Below, in pieces: positions 1 to 7,005 of a stretch of 23,087 nt of DNA. Position 1 is the first letter of the stretch. The number at the start of each line of letters is the position of its first letter. The notes under the pieces were generated by a model that was not told the DNA's origin, did not search any database, and saw nothing but the letters and a program-made list of their open reading frames with translations. The stretch covers positions 1 through 23,087 of the forward strand of contig CAVCEE010000026.1 in assembly GCA_963601185.1 (NCBI GenBank), written 5' to 3'. The translations under genes were made by a program, and so were the position numbers. This DNA is from Limisoma sp963601185. GTDB lineage: Bacteria; Bacteroidota; Bacteroidia; Bacteroidales; Muribaculaceae.

Positions 1-66
1 GATGGGCTTGAACCAACGACCCCCTGATTAACAGTCAGGTGCTCTAACCAACTGAGCTACTGAAGC
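1..66 (-). tRNA. tRNA-Asn (anticodon GTT), 3' end cut by window edge
   Basis: Read on the minus strand, the sequence folds as a tRNA. It has a 7-nt acceptor strand (66-60), TA at positions 8-9, a D-arm GCTC/GAGC, an anticodon stem CCTGA/TCAGG closing the loop CTGTTAA with anticodon GTT, a five-base variable region, and a T-arm with loop TTCAAGC. The gene decodes asparagine codons AAC/AAU. The 3' acceptor strand and any CCA lie beyond position 1. One pair in the T-stem (T50-T64) looks mismatched. It has its own promoter just upstream (91-121). Confidence 0.93.
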
Positions 67-90
67 AGGTTGTTTTCTTGTTTTGCGATG

Positions 91-121
91 CAAAAGTAGT
101 GCGAAGTTTCTAATTGTGCAA
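91..121 (-). promoter_or_regulatory. Bacteroidota-type promoter for tRNA-Asn
   Basis: On the minus strand a TTG (-33; plus-strand CAA at 119-121) is followed by exactly 20 bases and then TACTTTTG (-7; 98 to 91), matching TAnnTTTG. The -7 box ends 24 bases before the tRNA 5' end, giving a short 5' leader. Confidence 0.7.
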
Positions 122-162
122 CATTTCGCGTGAAAAAAATCAATATTTTTTTGAGCCGTGGA

Positions 163-170
163 TAAATTTG
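163..170 (+). promoter_or_regulatory. Probable -7 element for the first S41 peptidase gene
   Basis: TAAATTTG matches the TAnnTTTG -7 consensus of Bacteroidota and lies about 70 bases upstream of the ATG at 239. No good -33 TTTG is seen at the usual 19-21-base distance, so this is weaker than the other promoters in the window. Confidence 0.4.
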
Positions 171-238
171 GCATCTTTCTATGACGGAATTGTGTAAAAA
201 GCAGTAATTTAGCGGTCAAATTTCGAAAAAGGAAAATT

Positions 239-1930
239 ATGAAACTGAAATCAGGATATTTCGTTGCGGCGGCTCTTCTGGCTCTGGTTGTGCCTTCGCT
301 GATTGCTGCGACCGCCAAAAACGACAAGGCTGCCATTGCGCGCAACATTACTGTGATGAACTCCCTCTTCAAGGAACTCAACACTCGCTACGTTGACTCG
401 GTTGATGCCGACAAGGCTATGACCACTGCCATCAGTGCGATGCTCGAGGAACTTGACCCCTATACAGAATATATAACAGCGAGCGAGGCGGATGAGTTTA
501 TGGCAATGTCGACCACGGGCGAATACGGCGGTATCGGCTCTGTGATTATGCAGAGCAAGACCGGCGGCGTACTCGTGAGCGAGCCCTACGAAGGTAGCCC
601 TGCCGCCGAGGTTGGACTGTTGCCGGGCGACAAGATTGTGCGCATCGACACGTTCAATGCCACAGGATGGGACACCAAGAAGGTGAGCGAACACCTGAAG
701 GGGCAGGCAAACACGCCAGTGCGTGTGGTGGTGGAGCGTCCGTATGTCGAGGACAGTGTGAAATCGTTCGACATTGTGCGCCGCAAAATCCAGATGCCTT
801 CCGTGCCTTACTACACGGCGCTGAAGGGCGGCATCGGATATATTCAACTTACCAAGTTTACCGAAACCTCGCCCGACGAGGTGCACGATGCACTGATTGC
901 GCTGAAGCGCGACAAGGGCATCACCTCCTTAATCCTCGACCTGCGCGGTAACGGCGGCGGTTTGGTGGAGAGTGCCATCAAGATTGCTAACTTCTTCGTG
1001 GACAAGAACACGGAGATTATCCGCACAAAGGGTCGCACGAAGGCGGACGAGAAGATTTATAAGACCACGGCAAAGCCGGTGGACACGCAGATTCCGCTGT
1101 GCATCCTCGTGGATGGCGGCTCGGCTTCGGCATCGGAAATCGTGACGGGTGCGATGCAGGACCTCGACCGCGCTGTGGTGGTTGGCAGTCGCTCCTTTGG
1201 CAAGGGTTTGGTGCAGAGCACTGTGCCGCTGGCGTTTGACAATATGCTTAAGGTGACCACCGCAAAATACTACATCCCCAGCGGCCGACTGATCCAGGCC
1301 ATCGACTATTCACACCGCGATGCCGAGGGCAATGTGCTGCGCACGCCCGACAGCCTTACCAACGTGTTTCACACGCTCCACGGTCGTGAGGTGCGCGACG
1401 GTGGTGGCATTACGCCCGACGTGACAGTGGAATGGGACAAGATGAGCCGGCTCACCTACAATATCTATGTGGACAACTGGGCGTTCAATTTCGCGACCAA
1501 ATACCGCGCAGAGCATCCTACAATCTGCCCGGCGGAGGATTTTGTGCTGACCGACAGCATTTTCAGCGACTTCAAGCGGTTTATCGATCCTAAGAAGTTC
1601 AACTACGACAAGGTGTGCGAAACCGGACTTGCGTCGCTGCGCGATGCTGCGAAGGTGGAGGGCTACATGAACGACTCCACGAAGAAGGCGTTCGACGTGC
1701 TCGAAGGTCTGCTGAAGCACAACCTCTCGCAGGACCTCGACAACAACCGCAAGGCTATTGAGGATATCCTCGCCATTGAGATTGTGGGCCGCTACTACTA
1801 TCAGCGCGGCAAGGTGATTGAGTCGCTGAAAAACGACAAGGGTCTCGATGCTGCCGTAAAGGTGCTTGGCGATATATCCGAGTACCACCGACTCCTTTCT
1901 CCGGCAAAGAAATCCAAGAAAAAGAAATAG
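239..1930 (+). CDS. S41 family C-terminal processing peptidase (CtpA/Prc-like), exported
   Basis: A 563-residue serine protease of the tail-specific/C-terminal processing family, expected to cleave envelope proteins near their C-termini. Residues 1-25 form a signal peptide or membrane anchor. A helical N-terminal region (about 35-90) precedes a PDZ domain (about 95-185, with GGIGSVI and the LLPGDKIVRID core). The protease domain carries the substrate-binding segment DLRGNGGG (234-241) and a Ser-Lys dyad that aligns as S297 (in GGSASASEI) and K322 (in FGKGLVQS). The C-terminus ends in a lysine-rich tail, KKSKKKK. It is a paralogue of the S41 gene at 11348. It stands alone here, divergent from tRNA-Asn and convergent with the MATE gene 13 bases away. 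The substrate cannot be deduced. Confidence 0.93.
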   Translation: MKLKSGYFVAAALLALVVPSLIAATAKNDKAAIARNITVMNSLFKELNTRYVDSVDADKAMTTAISAMLEELDPYTEYITASEADEFMAMSTTGEYGGIGSVIMQSKTGGVLVSEPYEGSPAAEVGLLPGDKIVRIDTFNATGWDTKKVSEHLKGQANTPVRVVVERPYVEDSVKSFDIVRRKIQMPSVPYYTALKGGIGYIQLTKFTETSPDEVHDALIALKRDKGITSLILDLRGNGGGLVESAIKIANFFVDKNTEIIRTKGRTKADEKIYKTTAKPVDTQIPLCILVDGGSASASEIVTGAMQDLDRAVVVGSRSFGKGLVQSTVPLAFDNMLKVTTAKYYIPSGRLIQAIDYSHRDAEGNVLRTPDSLTNVFHTLHGREVRDGGGITPDVTVEWDKMSRLTYNIYVDNWAFNFATKYRAEHPTICPAEDFVLTDSIFSDFKRFIDPKKFNYDKVCETGLASLRDAAKVEGYMNDSTKKAFDVLEGLLKHNLSQDLDNNRKAIEDILAIEIVGRYYYQRGKVIESLKNDKGLDAAVKVLGDISEYHRLLSPAKKSKKKK

Positions 1931-1945
1931 CGACCGACTACGGTC
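1913..1945 (-). terminator. Rho-independent terminator for the MATE gene
   Basis: On the minus strand the hairpin GACCG-TAGT-CGGTC begins inside the MATE stop codon and is followed by a T-rich run (GCTATTTCTTTTTCTT). That run is the complement of the AAG/AAA lysine codons ending the convergent peptidase gene. The stem is only 5 bp, and there is no T-run on the plus strand, so it appears to work in one direction. Confidence 0.45.
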
Positions 1946-3230
1946 AGTGTCGGCGGCGGAAGACTATCCAGAGAATGAGTCCGCGGACGGAGAGAAACAG
2001 TGAGTAGGCGAGCCACAGAGTGTCGTTGTGGTCGGGTAGGAGAGCGGTGTTGAGAGCAAAGGCGAAAAACACTGCCGAACCGCCGACGAGCGACAGAAGC
2101 ATGTGGCGCGTGGCTGTGAGTCCGATAAACACGCCGTCCCAAAGAAATGCGCCGACACCGGCTACCGGCACCACGCATAGCCACAGACTGTAGCGCGAGG
2201 CGTTGGCAATGACTGCGGCATCATCTGAAGACATCCGCATCACTGGCTCGTTGAGACCGCCGTAGCAGAGCGCGAACACGGCGGCGATAACCCATCCCCA
2301 GCGGAACAATGCGCGTGTGCATCGGCGCATCGACTGGTTGTCGGCAGCGCCGCAGAATTTCCCCACAAGTGCCTCGGCGGCGTAGGCAAAACCGTCCATA
2401 AAGTTGGCGTAAAGCATATAGAGTTGCATGAACAGAGCGTTGACCGCCAGAGTCATGTTGCCCTCGCGTGCGCCCACTGATGTGAACCACAACATTACCG
2501 CCATCATGCAGAGGCTGCGCAGAAAGATGTCGGAATTGATGCGGAAAAACCTCCCGATTCCGTCGGTCAGTTGCTTGAAATCCACGGAAATGCGAATGCC
2601 GCTCTTCCGAGCGAGCCGCAGGGCACAGACGGCAGACAGGGCGAAGCCGCACCATTGCGCAATGAGTGTACCCAAGGGGATGCCGATGAAGCCCATATCG
2701 GCGGCAAACACCAGCGACAGACTCGCGCCGATGTTGATTACGTTGACCGCCATCGCCACGGCAAACGGGATGCGAGTGTTCTGCATGCCCACAAACCAGC
2801 CGGTCAGCCCCATTGTGGCAAGCATTGCCGGCGCGCCCCAGATGATGGTGTGGAAATACTGTGCCGCCATTGCTTCCACCTCCCGGCTCGGGGCGATGAC
2901 GTAGAGAAACAGACGGCAGAGAGGCGTCTGAAAGGCGATGAGCACGATGCCGAGCATCAAGGCAAGTACCGCGGCGCGACAGAGCGTAGTGGCAATCACC
3001 GCCTTGTTGCGCGCGCCGAAAGCCTGAGCCGTGATGCCGCTTGTACCCATACGGAGAAACCCGAAATTCCAGTAGGTGAGACTGAACATAGTCGCGCCCA
3101 CCGACACTGCGCCGATAAATGCCGCCGAGCCGATGTGGCCCGCTATCGACAGGTCAATCAGTCCGAGCAGCGGCACGATGATGTTCGACAGAATCGATGG
3201 GACGGCAAGCCGGAGAATTTCTTTGTTCAT
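1944..3230 (-). CDS. MATE family efflux transporter (DinF/NorM-like)
   Basis: A multidrug and toxic-compound extrusion (MATE) family inner-membrane antiporter of 428 residues from the chosen start. The protein is almost entirely hydrophobic, with about 12 predicted membrane segments in two halves. The N-terminal stretch LAVPSILSNIIVPLLGLIDL followed by SIAGHIGSAAFIGAVS is typical of the DinF branch. Substrate and coupling ion cannot be read from the sequence. An in-frame ATG at 3266 would add 12 residues (MSTNPILLYLCV), but it lies inside the -33 element of the promoter. I therefore prefer the ATG at 3230, which also gives a normal family N-terminus. It is the only intact protein gene on the minus strand in this window. 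Confidence 0.92.
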   Translation of the reverse strand: MNKEILRLAVPSILSNIIVPLLGLIDLSIAGHIGSAAFIGAVSVGATMFSLTYWNFGFLRMGTSGITAQAFGARNKAVIATTLCRAAVLALMLGIVLIAFQTPLCRLFLYVIAPSREVEAMAAQYFHTIIWGAPAMLATMGLTGWFVGMQNTRIPFAVAMAVNVINIGASLSLVFAADMGFIGIPLGTLIAQWCGFALSAVCALRLARKSGIRISVDFKQLTDGIGRFFRINSDIFLRSLCMMAVMLWFTSVGAREGNMTLAVNALFMQLYMLYANFMDGFAYAAEALVGKFCGAADNQSMRRCTRALFRWGWVIAAVFALCYGGLNEPVMRMSSDDAAVIANASRYSLWLCVVPVAGVGAFLWDGVFIGLTATRHMLLSLVGGSAVFFAFALNTALLPDHNDTLWLAYSLFLSVRGLILWIVFRRRH

Positions 3231-3234
3231 AACG

Positions 3235-3266
3235 CAAAGGTACAACAAAATAGGGTTTGTCGACAA
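3235..3266 (-). promoter_or_regulatory. Bacteroidota-type promoter for the MATE gene (possibly leaderless)
   Basis: Minus-strand TTG (3266-3264), a 21-base spacer, and TACCTTTG (3242-3235), a perfect TAnnTTTG. The -7 box ends only four bases before the ATG at 3230, so the transcript should begin at or within a few bases of the start codon. Confidence 0.72.
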
Positions 3267-3312
3267 TGGGCGGCTTTTTGTGGCGGAGGAATGGTTAAAT
3301 TTTAGTGGAATG

Positions 3313-3343
3313 TTGTTTGTTTGGAAAATAAGGAATACATTTG
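3313..3343 (+). promoter_or_regulatory. Bacteroidota-type promoter for the amylase gene
   Basis: TTG (3313-3315), a 20-base spacer, and TACATTTG (3336-3343), a perfect TAnnTTTG. The expected leader to the ATG at 3384 is about 36 bases. It is divergent from the MATE promoter, whose -33 element is about 50 bases away. Confidence 0.72.
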
Positions 3344-3383
3344 TAAACTAATAACAATACTTTAGAATCTAACCTATATTCTT

Positions 3384-5492
3384 ATGAGAAAAATTTTTAC
3401 AAAAATTCTGCTTCCTGTAGTGGCGTTGTTGCTTTGTGCCCCACAGACGAAGGCGGAAGGCGAATACGCTTGGCCGGCAAACTACGGCGGCGTTATGCTC
3501 CAGGGCTTTTACTGGGACTCGTTTAAGGAATCGAAATGGTCAGTGCTCCAGTCGCAGGCTGCTGAACTGTCGTCTTATTTCGATTTGATTTGGGTGCCGA
3601 ATGCCGGCAAGTCGGCTTCAAGTCCGTCAATGGGCTACGACCCTGTGTATTGGTTTAGCAACTACAACTCTTCGTTCGGTAACCTCACCGAACTGAAATC
3701 AATGGTACAGACCTTCAAGTCGCTCGGCACAGGAATTATTGCCGACGTGGTAATCAACCACCGCAGCGGTGCTACCAACTGGTATGACTTCCCTACGGAG
3801 ACATATAAGGGCGTTACCTATAAACTTGGCCTCGATGCAATCTGCTGCAACGACGAGATGGCAAGTGCTGCAGGTCAACCAAAACCGACAGGTGCCTACG
3901 ACACCGGCGATAACTTCGACGGTAGCCGTGACCTCGACCACACCAACCCAGATGTGCAAAATGCAGTAAAGGCATACCTCGACTTCCTCAAAAACGAAAT
4001 CGGTTTTGCAGGTTGGCGCTACGATATGGTGAAAGGCTATAGCGGCGAATACACCAAGATGTACAACCAGTCGGCTCAGATGCCTTACTCCGTGGGCGAA
4101 TACTGGGACAACTACGACAACACGACAGCGTGGATTGAGAAGACTGGTCGCAACTCGGCAGCCTTCGACTTCGAGTTCAAGTGGGTGCTCAATGCAGCGT
4201 TCCCAAGTTATGATTTCTCAAAACTCGTGTGGAAGCGCAACGGCTCACTCAACCAGCCGGCAGGACTTATCCACATGGACACTTACCAACGCTATGCCGT
4301 TACATTCGTCGACAACCACGACACATATAAGGAAAGCGACAAGATTTTTACCGGCGACGTTGAGGCTGCAAATGCCTTTATGCTTTGCTCTCCGGGTACA
4401 CCTTGCGTGTTCTTCAAGCACTGGATTGACAAGAAGGATGCCATCAAGAAACTCATCGCCATCCGCAAGTCGGTGGGCTTGACCAACCAGAGCGCAGTGA
4501 CGGTGCTCGAGACATCGACCAACCGCTATGTGGCTAAGGTTACAGGTACAAACGGCGAACTCGTAATCAAGGTTGGCCGTGGCTCTTACACCCCGACAGG
4601 CTACAGCGATGCCGACAAGGTGGCAAGCAACACCCTCTACGCCATCTGGACAAAGGTTGCCATTAAGGACCTTGAAGACGATGTGGCAAAATTGTCGTTC
4701 TCGCCCGACGGCGGCACATACACCGGCGGCGTGAACGTGACAATGACCATCGACAATGCGTCGAACTTCAACAACCCTGAGATTGCCTACACCACCGACG
4801 GCTCTACGCCATCGCTCACCAACGGTACTCGCGTGGCTTCAGGCACAACGCTCAGCATCACGAAGAACACTAAACTCAAGGCAGTGGTAGTGGTTGACGG
4901 CAAGATTGTTTCGGCAATCAAGGAAGCATCCTACATCACAGCCATCGAGCCGATTGAAGTATATGTAGAAAAACCAGACAGTTGGTCGAAGTTCAACATC
5001 TACGCTTGGACAAGTTCGGCAACAGTTTCCGGCGCATGGCCAGGCGATGCCCTCACAGAGACTGCAACTGTCGACGGCAAGACAATGTACTATCGCAACT
5101 TTGGCACAAGCAATGCTGAAATCAACATCATCTTCAACAATGCAACCGACCAGACTGTCGACATCGAAGGTCTGGGCTACGGCAAGCACTACTATCGCCT
5201 GAACGAGACTTCGGGCAAGAGCATCACAGTGACCGAGTTCACTCCAGCCGACGGCGTTGAAAGCGTAAGCGCCAACCAAGTGGTTATCTATCCTAACCCG
5301 GCAACCGACGTGCTCAACGTGAAAGCCGACAAGGCAGTAGCCAACGTGGCAGTCTACTCTGTAGGCGGTGCAAAGGTGGCAGAAGCCAACGGTGCATCGG
5401 TAGAGGTGGCAGACCTCCAGAACGGTCTCTACATCTACAGCGTAGCCTTTGCCGACGGCTCAGTAGCCCGCGGCAAGTTCGTGAAGAAATAA
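3384..5492 (+). CDS. Secreted alpha-amylase (GH13) with starch-binding module and type IX secretion tail
   Basis: A 702-residue enzyme expected to cleave alpha-1,4-glucan bonds in starch or glycogen outside the cell. Residues 1-24 form a signal peptide. The GH13 (beta/alpha)8 domain (about 30-430) shows the conserved regions DVVINH (121-126), GWRYDMVKG with nucleophile D214, VGEYWD with acid/base E239, and FVDNHDT with D313. A chitobiase-C-terminal-like beta domain follows (about 438-520, PDGGTYTGGVNV...YTTDGSTPS). Next is a CBM26-like starch-binding module (about 524-610, with W542 and W552 among its aromatics), then a Por-secretion tail (about 632-702, VIYPNPATDVLNV...GLYIYSV...KFVKK). The tail predicts export through the type IX secretion system. 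It has its own promoter and terminator, and no SusC/SusD genes or other carbohydrate enzymes lie alongside. Confidence 0.94.
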   Translation: MRKIFTKILLPVVALLLCAPQTKAEGEYAWPANYGGVMLQGFYWDSFKESKWSVLQSQAAELSSYFDLIWVPNAGKSASSPSMGYDPVYWFSNYNSSFGNLTELKSMVQTFKSLGTGIIADVVINHRSGATNWYDFPTETYKGVTYKLGLDAICCNDEMASAAGQPKPTGAYDTGDNFDGSRDLDHTNPDVQNAVKAYLDFLKNEIGFAGWRYDMVKGYSGEYTKMYNQSAQMPYSVGEYWDNYDNTTAWIEKTGRNSAAFDFEFKWVLNAAFPSYDFSKLVWKRNGSLNQPAGLIHMDTYQRYAVTFVDNHDTYKESDKIFTGDVEAANAFMLCSPGTPCVFFKHWIDKKDAIKKLIAIRKSVGLTNQSAVTVLETSTNRYVAKVTGTNGELVIKVGRGSYTPTGYSDADKVASNTLYAIWTKVAIKDLEDDVAKLSFSPDGGTYTGGVNVTMTIDNASNFNNPEIAYTTDGSTPSLTNGTRVASGTTLSITKNTKLKAVVVVDGKIVSAIKEASYITAIEPIEVYVEKPDSWSKFNIYAWTSSATVSGAWPGDALTETATVDGKTMYYRNFGTSNAEINIIFNNATDQTVDIEGLGYGKHYYRLNETSGKSITVTEFTPADGVESVSANQVVIYPNPATDVLNVKADKAVANVAVYSVGGAKVAEANGASVEVADLQNGLYIYSVAFADGSVARGKFVKK

Positions 5493-5519
5493 CATCGCAA
5501 ACGCAATCCTTCTATATGG

Positions 5520-5552
5520 CCTGCGGCACTCCAATGCCGCAGGTTTTTTTTT
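5520..5552 (+). terminator. Rho-independent terminator of the amylase gene
   Basis: A perfect 9-bp stem CCTGCGGCA (5520-5528) and TGCCGCAGG (5535-5543) with the 6-nt loop CTCCAA is followed by nine T residues (5544-5552). It lies 28 bases after the amylase stop codon. Confidence 0.93.
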
Positions 5553-5553
5553 G

Positions 5554-5582
5554 TATTGTATAGTTTCAAACAAAATACAATA
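5554..5582 (+). repeat. 8-bp inverted repeat in front of the recombinase gene
   Basis: TATTGTAT (5554-5561) and ATACAATA (5575-5582) are perfect inverted arms separated by 13 bases, ending 7 bases before the recombinase ATG. It could be an operator or a recombinase-binding site; nothing in the sequence decides between these. Confidence 0.5.
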
Positions 5583-5588
5583 TAAGCG

Positions 5589-6860
5589 ATGATTTCTATT
5601 AAGGTAAAATTCCGTAAGGCGGATGCCAACGGCAAGAAAGGGAATGTTTATTATCAGATTACTCACGAACGCAAGGTGTGCCGGCTGGCTACCGCCTATA
5701 AGGTCTTTCCCTCGGAGTGGGACGGACAGTGCAATGCTTTGAAATGCGTGGGCGACGACTGCCGCCGATGTGAGTTGCAGCGCATCAGCGAGTGGATACA
5801 TGCCGACGTGAGGCGGCTGCACAGGATTGCGCAGTCGCTGCTCGGTAGGTGGATAGACTTCACGGTGAGCGATGTTGTCAGTGAGTTTAAGAGATGCGTC
5901 AACGACTATTCGCTCACAAACTATATGAACGCCATAATTGCCAGACTGCGCTGCCGTGGGCAGATACGCACGGCAGAAACCTACGGGTCGGCGTTGGCGA
6001 GTTTCAGTGCCTACCTCGACGGCGGCGACATAGTGATGGATGCCATAACCGCCGATGTGGTCGAAGGCTACGAGGCGTTTCTCAAGAGCCGTGGCAACAC
6101 TCCCAACACCACGTCCTACTATATGCGCATCCTCCGCGCCGTCTACAACCGTGCGGTGGGTGACGGTGCGGTGGACGACCTGCGGCCGTTTGCCCACGTC
6201 TATACAGGTGTGGCGAAGACCCGGAAGCGCGCGTTGCCGCTTGCCGACATACGGAAGATATGCAGCGTAGAACTGAAGCCTCAGTCGTCGTCGGCGTGGG
6301 CGCGCGACATGTTTCTGCTGAGTTTCTACCTGCGCGGCATGAGTTTCATCGATATGGCATTTCTTAGGAAATCAGACCTTTGCAACGGACAGGTGACTTA
6401 TAGCCGCCGCAAGACTGGCCGACAACTCACTATCGGTTGGACAAAGGAGATGCAGTCGATAGTGGACCGATACCCAGAGAACCCCACCGGCTATCTACTG
6501 CCGATCATCACCCGACAGGAAAGCGACGAGCGGACGCTGTACCAAGCCAGATGCCGTATGGCCAACCGCGAACTGAAGCGGGTGTCGGCAAAGGCTGGCG
6601 TGGACATACCGCTGTCGATGTACTGCGCACGGCATAGTTGGGCGTCGATAGCCAAGGCAAAAGGCATTCCGCTGAGCATCATCAGCGAAGGTATGGGGCA
6701 CGACTCGGAATCGACCACGCAAATCTATCTCGCAAGTATTGAAACTTCACGGATTGACAAGGCTAATAAATTGATAATAAATTTATTGGGGGGGGTAAGT
6801 AAAACTTTCTCTATTTTTGCATCCCGTAGTGTGTGCCGCCCACACAAGCCGATGCTCTGA
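5589..6860 (+). CDS. Tyrosine recombinase / site-specific integrase
   Basis: A 423-residue tyrosine recombinase of the Bacteroidota conjugative-transposon type, which cuts and rejoins DNA through a covalent phosphotyrosine. An N-terminal arm-binding beta region (about 1-45) precedes a SAM-like core-binding domain (about 105-205) and a catalytic domain (about 215-398). Visible active-site residues are R249 (YLRGMS), K275 (SRRKTGR), R348-H349 (YCARHSWAS), H371 (GMGHDS) and Y380 (QIYLAS). The first His of the usual HxxR box is replaced, as is common in Bacteroidota members. The conserved domain ends near residue 398 (KANKLIINLL). The last 23 residues lie beyond a G8 tract and are unlike a normal family C-terminus. 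No relaxase, excisionase or cargo genes flank it, so it may act on a local site or be a leftover of an element. The ATG at 5589 gives a full N-terminus. Confidence 0.9.
   Translation: MISIKVKFRKADANGKKGNVYYQITHERKVCRLATAYKVFPSEWDGQCNALKCVGDDCRRCELQRISEWIHADVRRLHRIAQSLLGRWIDFTVSDVVSEFKRCVNDYSLTNYMNAIIARLRCRGQIRTAETYGSALASFSAYLDGGDIVMDAITADVVEGYEAFLKSRGNTPNTTSYYMRILRAVYNRAVGDGAVDDLRPFAHVYTGVAKTRKRALPLADIRKICSVELKPQSSSAWARDMFLLSFYLRGMSFIDMAFLRKSDLCNGQVTYSRRKTGRQLTIGWTKEMQSIVDRYPENPTGYLLPIITRQESDERTLYQARCRMANRELKRVSAKAGVDIPLSMYCARHSWASIAKAKGIPLSIISEGMGHDSESTTQIYLASIETSRIDKANKLIINLLGGVSKTFSIFASRSVCRPHKPML
6788..6795 (+). repeat. G8 homopolymer tract at the 3' end of the recombinase gene
   Basis: Eight G residues follow the codons for IINLL. 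With 8 G the frame continues for 21 further codons (423 residues). With 7 G it reaches TAA at once (402 residues), and with 9 G it stops after GGGK (404 residues). Mononucleotide G tracts of this length are classic slippage sites. The tract also lies between a possible -33 TTG (6786-6788) and the -7 element at 6812. Confidence 0.8.
6812..6819 (+). promoter_or_regulatory. Possible -7 element inside the recombinase 3' end
   Basis: TATTTTTG followed by C matches TAnnTTTG. The nearest TTG upstream (6786-6788) is 23 bases away, longer than the usual 19-21, and the spacer contains the G8 tract. A transcript from here would start near 6825 and cross the 145-base intergenic stretch to the lipoprotein gene. 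Confidence 0.35.
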
Positions 6861-6977
6861 TGGTGTTGGCGGCGCCGCTTTTTGGGCGACATTGGGTTTT
6901 CAGATGGAAATCGGGCTCTCCGGTGGCGTTTTGGGGGCAAAATGGTTGAAAATGCGGTGAGTTTCAAAGAAAAAATG

Positions 6978-6985
6978 TAACTTTG
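6978..6985 (+). promoter_or_regulatory. Probable -7 element for the lipoprotein-parE-coaD operon
   Basis: TAACTTTG matches TAnnTTTG and ends 20 bases before the ATG at 7006. No TTTG is present at the ideal -33 distance; the closest is a TTTC. The start of a same-strand gene run directly downstream supports it. Confidence 0.5.
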
Positions 6986-7005
6986 GAACAGAAAAACAAA
7001 CAGTA

